From an uncultured Eubacteriales bacterium (GTDB taxonomy: Bacteria; Bacillota; Clostridia; Oscillospirales; Oscillospiraceae), in contig UQVA01000002.1 in the NCBI GenBank assembly GCA_900544405.1, positions 1-64,000 of the forward strand: a stretch of 64,000 nucleotides of DNA, given 5' to 3'. Both the position numbers and the translations under genes were made by a program. Shown one piece after another: positions 38,929-48,439 of this stretch. How positions within the stretch are numbered: the stretch's first letter is position 1; each line of letters begins with the position of its first letter. The notes below the pieces were generated by a model, which had not been told where the DNA came from, made no database searches, and saw only the letters and a list, made by a program, of their open reading frames with translations.

Positions 38929-41900
38929 TTACATTTGGCAGCAATTCCGGAAGTGTTCCAGGAACACCTTGCTCTGCCGGAGGCTGTCCACGCCGGTGGA
39001 GAGCTTCAAGCGCAGAGTGGGTTCTTTGGCGGTAGCCACGAACTGCACCCGGTTCTTGTAATCCGGCTGAGCGCACAGGGCGCTGACCGCCTCAAAATCC
39101 AGCCGGGACAGGGTGAACAGCACGTCCCCGGCCTTCTGGCGGATGTCGGTGATGCCCACTTTCTTGGCGTTGGCCCGGAGCAGTGCGATCTCTACCAGAT
39201 TCAGTACGCCCTTGGGTGGCTCGCCGTACCGGTCCACGATCTCGTCCAGCAGGTCGTCCGCATCCTCCTGGGACCGGATGGCGGCCATGCGCCGGTACAG
39301 GTCCATTCGCTCCTCGCCGCTGGACACGAAATCCTTGTCCACGTTGGCAGTAACGTTCAGGTCGGCGGTGCATTCCGGCTCTCTGGGGGCCTTGCCCTGT
39401 TCCTCCAGCACGGCCTCGTCCAGCAATTTCAGGTACATATCGTAGCCCACGCTCATCATGTGGCCGGACTGCTCGGCGCCTAAGAGATTGCCGGCACCCC
39501 GAATTTCTAGGTCCCGCATGGCGATTTTGAAGCCGGAGCCAAATTCCGCAAAATCCCGGATGGCGGAAAGCCGTTTTTCGGCAATTTCCGAAAGGTTTTT
39601 GTCGGGCCGGTAGGTGAAATAGGCGTAGGCATGGCGGGTGGACCGGCCTACCCGGCCCCGCAGCTGATGCAGCTGGGAAAGGCCGAACCGGTCGGCGTTT
39701 TCGATAATCAATGTGTTGGCGTTGGGGATATCCAGACCCGTCTCAATAATGGTAGTACACACCAGCACCTGAATATCTCCGTCGGACATGGCCTGCATGA
39801 CCTCGCCCAGGGCATCCTCGGTCATTTTTCCGTGGGCTACGCCCACGGTGACGCCGGGAATGCGCTTTTTGATGGCGGAGGCACACTGGTCGATGGTCTC
39901 CACCCGGTTGTGCAGGTAGTAGACCTGGCCGCCCCGGTCGATTTCCCGGCGGATGGCGTCGTCCAGAATGGCGGTGTTGTGTTCCAGCACATAGGTCTGC
40001 ACGGGATACCGGTCCGCAGGCGGTTCTTCAATGGTGGACATATCCCGGATGCCGGACAGGGCCATGTTCAATGTTCTCGGAATGGGGGTGGCGGACAGGG
40101 TCAGCACGTCCACGCCCTTGGAAATTTCCTTCAGCCGCTCTTTATGGCTCACGCCGAAGCGCTGCTCCTCGTCCACGATGAGCAGGCCTAGGTCCTTGAA
40201 TTCCACGCTTTTTTGCAGCAGCTTATGGGTGCCGATAATTAAGTCCACCCCGCCGGTGCGGAGTTTTTCCAGCGTGGCGTGCTGCTGCTTCGTGGTGCGG
40301 AACCGGCTCAGCACGTCGATGTTCACCGGGAAGCCCCGGAACCGGGATACGGCGGTCTGATAATGCTGCTGGGCCAGCACGGTGGTAGGCACCAGAATGG
40401 CCACCTGCTTGCCGTCCATGACGGCCTTCATCACCGCCCGGAGGGCCACTTCGGTCTTGCCGAAGCCTACGTCGCCGCAGAGCAGCCGGTCCATGGGGGT
40501 GGGGGATTCCATGTCGGATTTGATCTCGGCGATGCAGCGAAGCTGATCGTCGGTCTCCGGATAGGGGAAGCTGTCCTCAAATTCCTGCTGCCAGGGGGAG
40601 TCCGCCGCAAAGGCAAAGCCGGACTGCCGCTTCCGGGCGGCATAAAGCTGGATGAGCTCCCCGGCCATGTCTTTTGCGGCCTTCCGGGCCTTGGCCTTGG
40701 TTTTCTGCCAGGCGTCGGAACCGATTTTATTCAGCCGGACGGTGGTATCCTCGCCGCCGCCACCGATGTACTTGCTGACCAGGTCCAGCTGGGTGGCGGG
40801 AACGAACAGGGTATCGGACCCCTGATAGGCGATTTTGACATAGTCCTTGACGGCCCCGTCCACTTTGATCTGTTCCATGGCCACGAACCGGCCGATGCCG
40901 TAATTTTCGTGGACCACCAGATCGCCGGGGGTCAGGTCCGTGAAGGAGCGCAGTTTTTGACGGTTTGTGGAGCCGGATTTGGCGGCTTTCCGTTTCGTCG
41001 GAGCCTGCCGGGTGGTCAGCTGGCCCTCGGTCAGGACTGCCAGCTTGATCTCCGGGTACTCCATGCCGTAGGGCAGGGTATCCTCCGTCAGGAGAATTTG
41101 CCCCGGCTTGGGCATGGTGGTCAGGGGAATGCAGAGCATGGCGGAAACGTTCCGCTCCCGGAGCATATTCTGCAAAATTTCCGCCCGGTGGCGGGTGCCG
41201 CAGAGAACCAGAGTGGAAAATTCCATTTTCTGGTAATGGGCCAGATCGCTGACGGCGCTGTCCAGATTGCCCCCGTAGCCGGGAAGCTGCTTGGCCGTGA
41301 TTGGCAGCAGCTGGGCGGGCGGGGCGTCGTCCGGGTAAGCGGAGCCGGAAAAAGCGTCCAGATACAGTACGGTTTTGCCCCGAAGCCCGGCGCAGAAATC
41401 CTCCCAGCTGACGCTGTAATCGCACAGTTCTCCGGCCACCAGCCCGGCCTGCAGCATGGAATCCAGCTGCATTCCCAGGGCTTCCGTGGCGGTCCGGGCG
41501 GACCGGCGCAGGCTGCTCTGCTCGCAGAGGATGACCAGGGCATCCTTCGGCACATAGTCCATGGCGCAGGCAAACTCCGGATAGATCAGGGACATATACC
41601 GGTCGGAAGCGGCGTTGGCAATGCCATTTTCGTATTTTTCCAGGTCGGCGGACAGGGTCTTCAGCAATAATTCATTGGGCGTTTTCCGGCGCTTCTGCCG
41701 GGCAATGAGATTCCGCAGATCCTTGCAAAGCCCTTCGGCACCGCTGGGGTGGAGCCGGGGCAGACTTTCCGCCACCGGCAGCAGCACCGCTTCCGAGGCA
41801 TTGTCCACCCGGCGCTGGGTGTCCGGGTCGAAGAAGCCCATGGTGTCCAGCTCGTCTCCGAAGAATTCCGCCCGGATGGGCCGGGGGGCGGCAGGGGAGT

Positions 41901-42444
41901 ACACGTCCAGAATGCCGCCCCGGAGGGCGTATTGACCGGCGCCCTCCACCATGGTGCAGTGGGCATAGCCCATCTGTTCCAGCCGGGTCACCAGGTCGTC
42001 CATGGCGTACTCCTTGCCCACTTCTAGCCGGAAAGCGCACCGGGCCATAACGGCCTTGGGCATGGTCCGCTGGCAGAGGCTCTCCCAGGAGAAGATTTGC
42101 AGAGGGGTGTTGCCCTCGGCCAGGTCATAAAGCTGGCGCAGGCGCTTCTGCTCCCAGGACCGGGAAACGGCGGCAGAATCATACAGGGTCAGTTCCCGGC
42201 TGGGCAGCACGGGGACATCTTCCTTCAGAAAGGCCCGCAGTTCCTCCGAAAGCCGCTTGGCGGCGCTGTCGTCCGGACACAGGACCACCACCGGCTGGGC
42301 CAGCTGTTGGCTCAGGGCGGCGATGATGTGGCTCCGGTTGATCTGGCCCGCACCGGTGATGGCGGCGGACTGACGGCTGCGGAGGGCCTCCAGCAGCAGG
42401 GGATATTCCGGGATGGCTTTCAAAGCGGATAAGAGTTTTTCCAT
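38929..42444 (-). CDS. mfd: Transcription-repair coupling factor
   Basis: An SF2 translocase of 1171 residues that removes RNA polymerase stalled at lesions and recruits UvrA. I use ATG 42444, which has GGAGG 8 bp upstream. The UvrB-like N-terminal module spans about 1-350. The polymerase-interacting domain starts near residue 505 (DLVVHENYGIGRFVAMEQ). The RecG-like motor has Walker A CGDVGFGKTEVALRA near 660, DEEQRFGV, TLSATPIPRTL and QLRGRVGRS. The TRCF C-terminal domain fills the last 150 residues. uvrA and uvrB lie only 2-7 kb away, a functional grouping. Confidence 0.97.
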   Translation of the reverse strand: MEKLLSALKAIPEYPLLLEALRSRQSAAITGAGQINRSHIIAALSQQLAQPVVVLCPDDSAAKRLSEELRAFLKEDVPVLPSRELTLYDSAAVSRSWEQKRLRQLYDLAEGNTPLQIFSWESLCQRTMPKAVMARCAFRLEVGKEYAMDDLVTRLEQMGYAHCTMVEGAGQYALRGGILDVYSPAAPRPIRAEFFGDELDTMGFFDPDTQRRVDNASEAVLLPVAESLPRLHPSGAEGLCKDLRNLIARQKRRKTPNELLLKTLSADLEKYENGIANAASDRYMSLIYPEFACAMDYVPKDALVILCEQSSLRRSARTATEALGMQLDSMLQAGLVAGELCDYSVSWEDFCAGLRGKTVLYLDAFSGSAYPDDAPPAQLLPITAKQLPGYGGNLDSAVSDLAHYQKMEFSTLVLCGTRHRAEILQNMLRERNVSAMLCIPLTTMPKPGQILLTEDTLPYGMEYPEIKLAVLTEGQLTTRQAPTKRKAAKSGSTNRQKLRSFTDLTPGDLVVHENYGIGRFVAMEQIKVDGAVKDYVKIAYQGSDTLFVPATQLDLVSKYIGGGGEDTTVRLNKIGSDAWQKTKAKARKAAKDMAGELIQLYAARKRQSGFAFAADSPWQQEFEDSFPYPETDDQLRCIAEIKSDMESPTPMDRLLCGDVGFGKTEVALRAVMKAVMDGKQVAILVPTTVLAQQHYQTAVSRFRGFPVNIDVLSRFRTTKQQHATLEKLRTGGVDLIIGTHKLLQKSVEFKDLGLLIVDEEQRFGVSHKERLKEISKGVDVLTLSATPIPRTLNMALSGIRDMSTIEEPPADRYPVQTYVLEHNTAILDDAIRREIDRGGQVYYLHNRVETIDQCASAIKKRIPGVTVGVAHGKMTEDALGEVMQAMSDGDIQVLVCTTIIETGLDIPNANTLIIENADRFGLSQLHQLRGRVGRSTRHAYAYFTYRPDKNLSEIAEKRLSAIRDFAEFGSGFKIAMRDLEIRGAGNLLGAEQSGHMMSVGYDMYLKLLDEAVLEEQGKAPREPECTADLNVTANVDKDFVSSGEERMDLYRRMAAIRSQEDADDLLDEIVDRYGEPPKGVLNLVEIALLRANAKKVGITDIRQKAGDVLFTLSRLDFEAVSALCAQPDYKNRVQFVATAKEPTLRLKLSTGVDSLRQSKVFLEHFRNCCQM

Positions 42445-42467
42445 GGTTTTCCTCCACGCAGAAACGC

Positions 42468-42494
42468 GGAAAGGGGTCAAAGACACCCCTTTCC
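42468..42494 (-). terminator. Hairpin between pth and mfd
   Basis: GGAAAGGGGT (42468-42477) pairs with ACCCCTTTCC (42485-42494), within the 74-bp pth-mfd gap. The minus-strand tail is not T-rich, so it may only attenuate read-through from prs-pth into mfd. Confidence 0.5.
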
Positions 42495-42518
42495 GTGTTT
42501 ATGTTCCTGAATTCGGCG

Positions 42519-43109
42519 TCATGCGCCTTTGCCGTTGAAGCGGTTGGCGGCTTCACTGACGCCGTGGTCGCACACGCACAGAGCTGCTTCTCCGGCCCAT
42601 TTCAAAGAGTCGGCCAGCAGCTTTTCATCCTGGGCCGAGAAGCTGCCCAGGACCCATGCGGCCAGATCGTATTCCGGTGTGGGCTTGGCCCCCACGCCGA
42701 TTTTGACCCGCGGGAAGTTCTGGCTTCCCAGGCGGGCGATGATGGACTTGATGCCGTTGTGTCCGCCGGCGGACCCGTCTCCCCGGACCCGCAGACGGCC
42801 GGGGGAGAGGGAAATGTCGTCGAACATCACAACGATACGCTCCGGCGGAATTTTGAAGAAGGCCGAGGCCTGCAATACGGAATCCCCGGAGAGATTCATA
42901 AAGGTCTGGGGTTTCAGCAGGATCAGCTTTTTCTCGCCGTAGGTGCATTGACCGTACAGACCCTGGAATTTCAGCCGGTCTACCTTGCAGCCCAGCTTGT
43001 CCGCCAGCAGGTCCATGGCCCGGAAGCCGCAGTTATGACGGCTTTTTTCATACTCCCTGCCGGGATTGCCCAGCCCAACGATGAGCCAGGTCTCCTGCGT
43101 CGGCCCCAT
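42519..43109 (-). CDS. pth: Peptidyl-tRNA hydrolase
   Basis: A 196-residue essential esterase that frees tRNA from peptidyl-tRNA dropped off ribosomes. Key motifs are LIVGLGNPGREYEKSRHNCGF with the catalytic His at residue 25, KPQTFMNLSGDSV, and VMFDDISLSPGRLRVRGDGSAGGHNGIKSI with the catalytic Asp. It lies 6 bp downstream of prs and upstream of mfd, the order prs-pth-mfd found in many Firmicutes. Confidence 0.97.
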   Translation of the reverse strand: MGPTQETWLIVGLGNPGREYEKSRHNCGFRAMDLLADKLGCKVDRLKFQGLYGQCTYGEKKLILLKPQTFMNLSGDSVLQASAFFKIPPERIVVMFDDISLSPGRLRVRGDGSAGGHNGIKSIIARLGSQNFPRVKIGVGAKPTPEYDLAAWVLGSFSAQDEKLLADSLKWAGEAALCVCDHGVSEAANRFNGKGA

Positions 43110-43115
43110 CGTTCT

Positions 43116-44081
43116 TTAGAACAGGTCGGCGATGGAGGTGCCGCCGTGGATGTGGGAGATGGCCCGGGCGAAGATGGGAGCAACGTCCAGCTGTTTGATT
43201 TTATCGCAGGGCATATTCTCGGGCAGGGGAATGGTGTTGTGGATGACCAGCTCCTTCAGCACGCTGTTCTGAATGCGCTCGTAAGCGGGACCGGACAGCA
43301 CGCCGTGGGTGGCGCAGGCATACACGTCCTTGGCTCCGCCCACTTCCACCAGAGCGGCAGCGGCGTTGCACAGGGAACCGGCGGTATCCACCATGTCGTC
43401 ATAGATGATGCAGGTCTTGCCCCGCACGTCGCCGATGACGTTCATGACCTCGCAGACATTGGCCTTCTGACGGCGCTTGTCCACGATGGCCAGGCCCATG
43501 TGGACCTTCCCGGCGAACACACGGGCACGGCTCACGCTGCCCACGTCCGGGGAGACAACCACGAACTCGTCATGGTTGTACTTCTCCTCCGGGAACTTCT
43601 CCAGGAAGTAGTTCACGAAGGTGGGGTTGCCCAGCAGATGGTCCACGGGAATGTCGAAGAAGCCCTGGATCTGGGCGGCATGGAGGTCCATGGTCAGCAC
43701 CCGATCCGCACCGGCGGCGGTGATCATGTTGGCCACCAGCTTGGCGGAGATGGGGTCCCGGCTCTTGGCCTTCCGATCCTGACGGGCGTAGCCGTAGTAG
43801 GGAATCACGGCGGTGATCCGACCGGCGGAAGCACGGCGGCAGGCGTCGATCATGACCAGCAGCTCCATCAGGTTGTCATTCACGGGCTTGCAGGTGGACT
43901 GAACCAGAAATACGTCCGCACCGCGGACGGTCTCTTCCAGGGCCACGGAAACTTCTCCGTCCGAAAAGGTCTTTACTGTGCTCTTGCCCATGGGGATACC
44001 CAGTTCCTTGCAGATGGTCTCAGCGAATTGGGGGTTGGAATTGCCGCAGAAAACTTGAATGTGATCTCCGTACGCAATCAT
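43116..44081 (-). CDS. prs: Ribose-phosphate pyrophosphokinase
   Basis: PRPP synthetase of 321 residues, class I, which makes the activated ribose for nucleotide, His and Trp synthesis from ribose-5-phosphate and ATP. I prefer ATG 44081 over the TTG directly before it. Motifs are FCGNSNPQFAETICKELGI, FSDGEVSVALEETVRGADVFLVQST, YYGYARQDRKAKSRDPISAKLVANM, DLHAAQIQGFFDIPVDHL and the PRPP loop IIYDDMVDTAGSL. It leads the prs-pth unit under its own promoter. Confidence 0.97.
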   Translation of the reverse strand: MIAYGDHIQVFCGNSNPQFAETICKELGIPMGKSTVKTFSDGEVSVALEETVRGADVFLVQSTCKPVNDNLMELLVMIDACRRASAGRITAVIPYYGYARQDRKAKSRDPISAKLVANMITAAGADRVLTMDLHAAQIQGFFDIPVDHLLGNPTFVNYFLEKFPEEKYNHDEFVVVSPDVGSVSRARVFAGKVHMGLAIVDKRRQKANVCEVMNVIGDVRGKTCIIYDDMVDTAGSLCNAAAALVEVGGAKDVYACATHGVLSGPAYERIQNSVLKELVIHNTIPLPENMPCDKIKQLDVAPIFARAISHIHGGTSIADLF

Positions 44082-44142
44082 CAATGAATACCTCGCTTTA
44101 TTCTATTTCTGCCCCGGTCATACCCGTGACATTCTTAGTCTA

Positions 44143-44171
44143 ATTATATCTGCCCCGGCAAAAAAAAGCAA
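44143..44171 (-). promoter_or_regulatory. Promoter of prs-pth
   Basis: On the minus strand TTGCTT (44171-44166) and TATAAT (44148-44143), spacer 17 bp including a T-run. The 288-bp divergent gap to uvrA holds this promoter and that of uvrA; the middle 130 bp shows nothing else that I can name. Confidence 0.75.
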
Positions 44172-44308
44172 CCGGTTGCACAAGAAAATATCGACAAAAA
44201 ACATTCGTCCAATTCGGCCTATTCCGGCAACTGCCACATAAATCCCGCCCGGATGGAAAATTGACCGGGAGAAATTGCAACTAGCCGAAATTATGTTTGC
44301 ATTTCTAC

Positions 44309-44337
44309 TTGTAAGAATGGCGAGACTGTGGTAAAAT
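44309..44337 (+). promoter_or_regulatory. Promoter of uvrA
   Basis: TTGTAA (44309-44314) and TAAAAT (44332-44337), spacer 17 bp, 35 bp before the start codon. No clear LexA box (GAAC-N4-GTTC) is seen near it. Confidence 0.75.
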
Positions 44338-44372
44338 AAGAGAATCGAAACCAAGAGAATTGGAGAGCGGAA

Positions 44373-47198
44373 ATGAACGATACCATTCGCATCCGGGGGG
44401 CCAGGGAAAACAACCTGAAAAATGTGGACCTGACCATTCCGAGAGATAAATTGGTGGTCTTTACGGGCCTGTCCGGCTCCGGAAAGTCCAGCCTTGCCTT
44501 CGACACCATTTATGCCGAGGGCCAGCGGCGCTATGTGGAGAGCCTCAGCTCCTACGCCCGGCAATTCCTGGGGCAAATGGACAAGCCGGACGTGGACGCC
44601 ATCGACGGCCTGTCCCCGGCCATCTCCATCGACCAGAAAACAACATCCAAGAACCCCCGCTCCACCGTGGGCACGGTGACGGAAATTTACGACTACCTCC
44701 GGCTCCTCTGGGCCAGAGTGGGCGTGCCTCACTGCCCCAAGTGCGGCAAGGAAATTCGCCGCCAGACCGTCGACCAGATCGTGGACCGGGTGGAGCAGCT
44801 GGAACCGGGGACAAAGTTCCTGGTGCTTTCTCCGGTGATCCGGGGGAAGAAGGGCGAGCATGCCAAGGTCTTTGAGGACGCCCGGAAGGGGGGCTTCGCC
44901 CGTGTCCGGCTGGACGGTATTCTTTACGACCTGAACGAGCAAATTCCCTGCGAGAAAAACAAAAAGCACACCATTGAACTGGTGGTGGACCGGCTGGTGA
45001 TGAAGGAAGGCCAGCGCCGCCGCTTGACGGACTCCATCGAGACGGCCTGTTCCCACTCCGGCGGCCTTGTGACCATCGAACTGCCGGGGACCGGGGAGGA
45101 ACTGACCTTTTCCCAGAATTACGCCTGCGAGGACTGCGGCATCAGCCTGACGGAGTTGGAGCCGAGAATGTTTTCCTTCAACAATCCGGCGGGAGCCTGC
45201 CCGGTGTGTACCGGCCTGGGCTTCCAGCTGGAACCCAGCGCCGACCTGGTCATCCCGGACCGGAACAAGAGCATCCTGGAGGGGGCCATTCAGGCCTCCG
45301 GCTGGAACAGCGTCCGGACGGATTCCATTTTCCGGATGTATTTTGAAGCGCTGGCTCAGAAATATCATTTTTCCCTGTCCGTTCCCGTGAAGGACCTGCC
45401 GGAAAGTGCGCTGGACGTGATTCTCCACGGCACCCGTGGGGAAAAGCTGAAAATGACCTACAACCGGGGCAACGGCATGGGGGTCCTGGAACAGCCCTTT
45501 GAGGGCATCCTGCCCAATATCGCCCGCCGGTTTCGGGAGACCCAGTCCGATGCGGCCCGGAAGGAACTGGAGGAGTGTATGTCCACGGCACCCTGTCCCG
45601 CCTGCCACGGCCAGCGGCTCTCGGAGATCGCCCGTGCGGTGACGGTGGGGGGCCTGGGCATCATGGATTTCTGCTCTATGAGTGTTTCCAAAGAGCTGGA
45701 ATTTATGAAAGATCTGAAACTGGAGGGCAATCTGGCCCTCATCGCCCAGCAGATCGTCCGGGAGATTCGCTCCCGGCTGCAATTCCTGTCGGATGTGGGC
45801 CTGCAATACCTGACCCTGAACCGGGCGGCGGCCACTCTGTCCGGCGGCGAGAGCCAGCGTATCCGGCTGGCCACCCAGATCGGTTCCTCCCTGATGGGTG
45901 TTCTGTATATTCTTGACGAGCCTTCCATTGGCCTTCATCAGCGGGACAACGACCGGCTTCTGGAGACGTTGAAGCACCTGCGGGACCTGGGCAACACGCT
46001 GATCGTGGTGGAGCATGACGAGGACACCATGCGTGCGGCGGATTTCATCGTGGACGTGGGCCCCGGAGCGGGCAGCCACGGCGGCGAAATTGTTGCGGCG
46101 GGGACCTTGCAGGATATTATTGCCAATCCCCGGTCCATCACGGGCCAGTACCTGTCCGGCGTGAAGAAAATTCCCGTTCCCACCACCCGCCGCCCCGGCA
46201 ACGGCAAGTTCCTGACGGTCCGGGGAGCCACGGAAAATAATCTGAAAAACATCGACGTTTCCATTCCTTTGGGGACCTTCACCTGCGTCACCGGTGTGTC
46301 TGGCTCCGGCAAGTCCAGCCTGGTGGGAGAGGTGCTGAACAAGACCCTCCTGAGCCGATTGAATCACGCACGGGTCCGGCCCGGTGCCTGCAAATGCGTG
46401 GAGGGCCTGGAAAATCTGGACAAGGTCATTGACATTGACCAAAGCCCCATCGGCCGGACGCCCCGGTCCAACCCAGCCACCTACACGGGCCTGTTCAACG
46501 ATATTCGGGACCTGTTTGCCTCCACGGCGGACGCCAAAGCCCGGGGCTACGGCCCGGGACGGTTCTCTTTCAACGTGAAGGGCGGCCGGTGCGAGGCCTG
46601 CTGCGGCGACGGCCTGGTGAAGATCGAAATGCACTTCCTGGCGGACGTGTACGTGCCCTGTGACGTGTGCCACGGCCAGCGGTACAACCGGGAGACCCTG
46701 GAGGTTCATTATAAGGGCAAAAATATCGCCCAGGTGCTGGACATGACTGCTGAGGAAGCGGTGGATTTTTTCGAGAATCTGCCGAAAATTCGCAGAAAGG
46801 CCCAGACTTTGGTGGAAGTGGGTCTGGGCTACGTGAAGCTGGGTCAATCCAGCACCACCCTGTCCGGCGGCGAGGCCCAGCGGGTGAAGCTGGCCACGGA
46901 GCTGGCCAGAGTATCCACGGGCCGGACCATTTACGTGCTGGACGAGCCGACGACCGGTCTCCATTCGGCGGATGTGCATAAGCTTATCGACGTGCTGCAG
47001 CAGCTTGTGGAGGCGGGCAATACGGTGCTGGTCATCGAGCACAATCTGGACATGATCAAGACTGCCGACTATCTCATCGACCTGGGTCCCGAAGGGGGCG
47101 ACGGCGGCGGCACGCTGGTAGCGGCGGGAACGCCGGAGGAAGTGGCTGCCGTGCAGGAAAGCTACACGGGCCAGTATCTGAAAAAGTACCTGAAATAA
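44373..47198 (+). CDS. uvrA: Excinuclease ABC subunit A
   Basis: The damage-sensing ATPase of nucleotide excision repair, 941 residues. It has two ABC modules. Walker A motifs are GLSGSGKSSLAFDT at residues 32-45 and GVSGSGKSSLVGEV near 645. ABC signatures are LSGGESQRIRLATQIG and LSGGEAQRVKLATELA. Zinc sites are CPKCGKEIRR near 115, a CEDCG...CPVCTGLG set near 255-280 and GGRCEACCGDG with CDVCHGQRYN near 740-775. It dimerises and hands DNA to UvrB, encoded 2 kb downstream. Confidence 0.98.
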   Translation: MNDTIRIRGARENNLKNVDLTIPRDKLVVFTGLSGSGKSSLAFDTIYAEGQRRYVESLSSYARQFLGQMDKPDVDAIDGLSPAISIDQKTTSKNPRSTVGTVTEIYDYLRLLWARVGVPHCPKCGKEIRRQTVDQIVDRVEQLEPGTKFLVLSPVIRGKKGEHAKVFEDARKGGFARVRLDGILYDLNEQIPCEKNKKHTIELVVDRLVMKEGQRRRLTDSIETACSHSGGLVTIELPGTGEELTFSQNYACEDCGISLTELEPRMFSFNNPAGACPVCTGLGFQLEPSADLVIPDRNKSILEGAIQASGWNSVRTDSIFRMYFEALAQKYHFSLSVPVKDLPESALDVILHGTRGEKLKMTYNRGNGMGVLEQPFEGILPNIARRFRETQSDAARKELEECMSTAPCPACHGQRLSEIARAVTVGGLGIMDFCSMSVSKELEFMKDLKLEGNLALIAQQIVREIRSRLQFLSDVGLQYLTLNRAAATLSGGESQRIRLATQIGSSLMGVLYILDEPSIGLHQRDNDRLLETLKHLRDLGNTLIVVEHDEDTMRAADFIVDVGPGAGSHGGEIVAAGTLQDIIANPRSITGQYLSGVKKIPVPTTRRPGNGKFLTVRGATENNLKNIDVSIPLGTFTCVTGVSGSGKSSLVGEVLNKTLLSRLNHARVRPGACKCVEGLENLDKVIDIDQSPIGRTPRSNPATYTGLFNDIRDLFASTADAKARGYGPGRFSFNVKGGRCEACCGDGLVKIEMHFLADVYVPCDVCHGQRYNRETLEVHYKGKNIAQVLDMTAEEAVDFFENLPKIRRKAQTLVEVGLGYVKLGQSSTTLSGGEAQRVKLATELARVSTGRTIYVLDEPTTGLHSADVHKLIDVLQQLVEAGNTVLVIEHNLDMIKTADYLIDLGPEGGDGGGTLVAAGTPEEVAAVQESYTGQYLKKYLK

Positions 47199-47204
47199 GA
47201 AAAA

Positions 47205-47226
47205 GCCTGCCCCGAATGGGGCAGGC
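47205..47226. terminator. Terminator between uvrA and the kinase-like gene
   Basis: The perfect stem GCCTGCCCC/GGGGCAGGC (47205-47213 with 47218-47226) has a T-run on the minus strand and lies between convergent stops. Confidence 0.85.
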
Positions 47227-47236
47227 CAGATAGATT

Positions 47237-48313
47237 TTAGTTGATTTCGTCGGGACCGTAGAAGCTGGCGGGCAGGATGTCCGCAAATTCCAGCAGCCGG
47301 TGGTCCCGCTCTCCGGCATAGTCCACCCGCAGGGTGGGACTGCGGAGTGTATTGTCCACAGGCTTACGAATTTCAATGCTCATGGTGATGCGGAAGCCAC
47401 CGTTTTCCGGCTGTTCCAGCAGCACCGTGCCTCCGTGAAGGGTGGCGGCGGTGCGGATGAGCAGCATCCCCAGGCCCAGGCCGTAGCGGCTGTCTTCGAT
47501 GCCGGGGGAGCGCAGATACCGGGAGAACGCCGTGGACCGCAGGGCCGGATCCATGCCGCTGCCGTTGTCCTGAACGCTCAGGTACAGCTTGTTCCCGTTC
47601 CGGGTCAGCTTGACCTTGATGGTGCTGCCGGACGGGGCGAACTTCATGGCGTTGGAGAGCATATTGTACACGGCCCGCTCCATTTTATCCGTGTCGATGA
47701 GGGAGAAGATGGGGCCGGAGATCAGATCATATTCCAGCTGCGTCCCGAAGCCATCGGCCAGAGGCTCCAACCCTTCCAGAATTTCGGCAAGAGCACCCTG
47801 CACGTCCCGCAGCTCCGGATGAAAAGCACCGGAGGCCCACAGAAAGGCGTCGGACATATTGCCCAGCACCCGCAGCATCTGGAAAAGCCGCCGGTTCATC
47901 TGGGAGACCTGATCCTGGGTGTCGGAATCGTCGGGGAGCCGGGGAAACATCCGGTCGGCAGCGCTCATGACGTTGGCCAGGGGCTGGCGCAGTTCCTGAG
48001 CGGCCAGGGCCATGGCCTGCAGGGCCTTCTGGTCCTCCGCATCTTCCAGAATGAAGATGTCCACGTCGTCTATCCGGTTGACGGAAGCGCCTGTGACCTC
48101 CCCCATGAGGTTCAGGGATAGGAACAGCTTTCCGCCGTCCAGTGCGGCGTATTCCGCATGGCCGGTCTGGAGCAATGCCTGGATTTGCGTGCCTTCAGAG
48201 ATCATCCGCTGGGCGGCACCGCTGTTCACGGCGGTAATGAGCCCACCCCGGACACTGAAGGCCGGAGGGATCATCAGATCGAGGATTTGCAGAATTGTTT
48301 TCTTTTCTTTCAT
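47237..48313 (-). CDS. Histidine-kinase-like ATPase lacking the phospho-accepting His
   Basis: A 358-residue cytoplasmic protein starting at ATG 48313 behind TAAGGAGG. Residues 15-95 look like a small PAS-type sensor. The dimerisation helix has AAQELRQPLANVM, where a true kinase has S-H-E-L-R-T-P-L, so Gln106 replaces the phosphorylated His. The C-terminal HATPase region is well kept, with the N-box NMLSNAMKFAP, the G1 box VQDNGSGMDP and GLGLGMLLIRTAATLHGGTV. No response regulator is adjacent. It may be an allosteric or phosphatase-like partner, or an anti-sigma-type ATPase. Its place between uvrA and radC-uvrB is unusual. Confidence 0.85.
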   Translation of the reverse strand: MKEKKTILQILDLMIPPAFSVRGGLITAVNSGAAQRMISEGTQIQALLQTGHAEYAALDGGKLFLSLNLMGEVTGASVNRIDDVDIFILEDAEDQKALQAMALAAQELRQPLANVMSAADRMFPRLPDDSDTQDQVSQMNRRLFQMLRVLGNMSDAFLWASGAFHPELRDVQGALAEILEGLEPLADGFGTQLEYDLISGPIFSLIDTDKMERAVYNMLSNAMKFAPSGSTIKVKLTRNGNKLYLSVQDNGSGMDPALRSTAFSRYLRSPGIEDSRYGLGLGMLLIRTAATLHGGTVLLEQPENGGFRITMSIEIRKPVDNTLRSPTLRVDYAGERDHRLLEFADILPASFYGPDEIN

Positions 48314-48383
48314 GGATATCCTCCTTATGCGTTTAGGGTGTCCGGAATGAAAGATTTCTTGCGTCACGGAACGGATCATTCCT

Positions 48384-48411
48384 ATTTTATCATCTTTCAC
48401 GAAAATAGCAA
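48384..48411 (-). promoter_or_regulatory. Promoter of the kinase-like gene
   Basis: On the minus strand TTGCTA (48411-48406) and TAAAAT (48389-48384), spacer 16 bp. The AT-rich divergent gap presumably also serves radC, but I could not find a confident plus-strand promoter. Confidence 0.6.
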
Positions 48412-48439
48412 GGGGTCAACCCGGATCGGAGGGAAAAAT

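Noticed and set aside
44118..47042. Long minus-strand frame across uvrA
   Set aside because: Antisense shadow of an intact UvrA; no independent coding signal.
48366..48381. GGAACGGATCATTCC as an SOS box before radC-uvrB
   Set aside because: The second half is ATTC rather than GTTC at the required spacing, so it is not a LexA site by the consensus.
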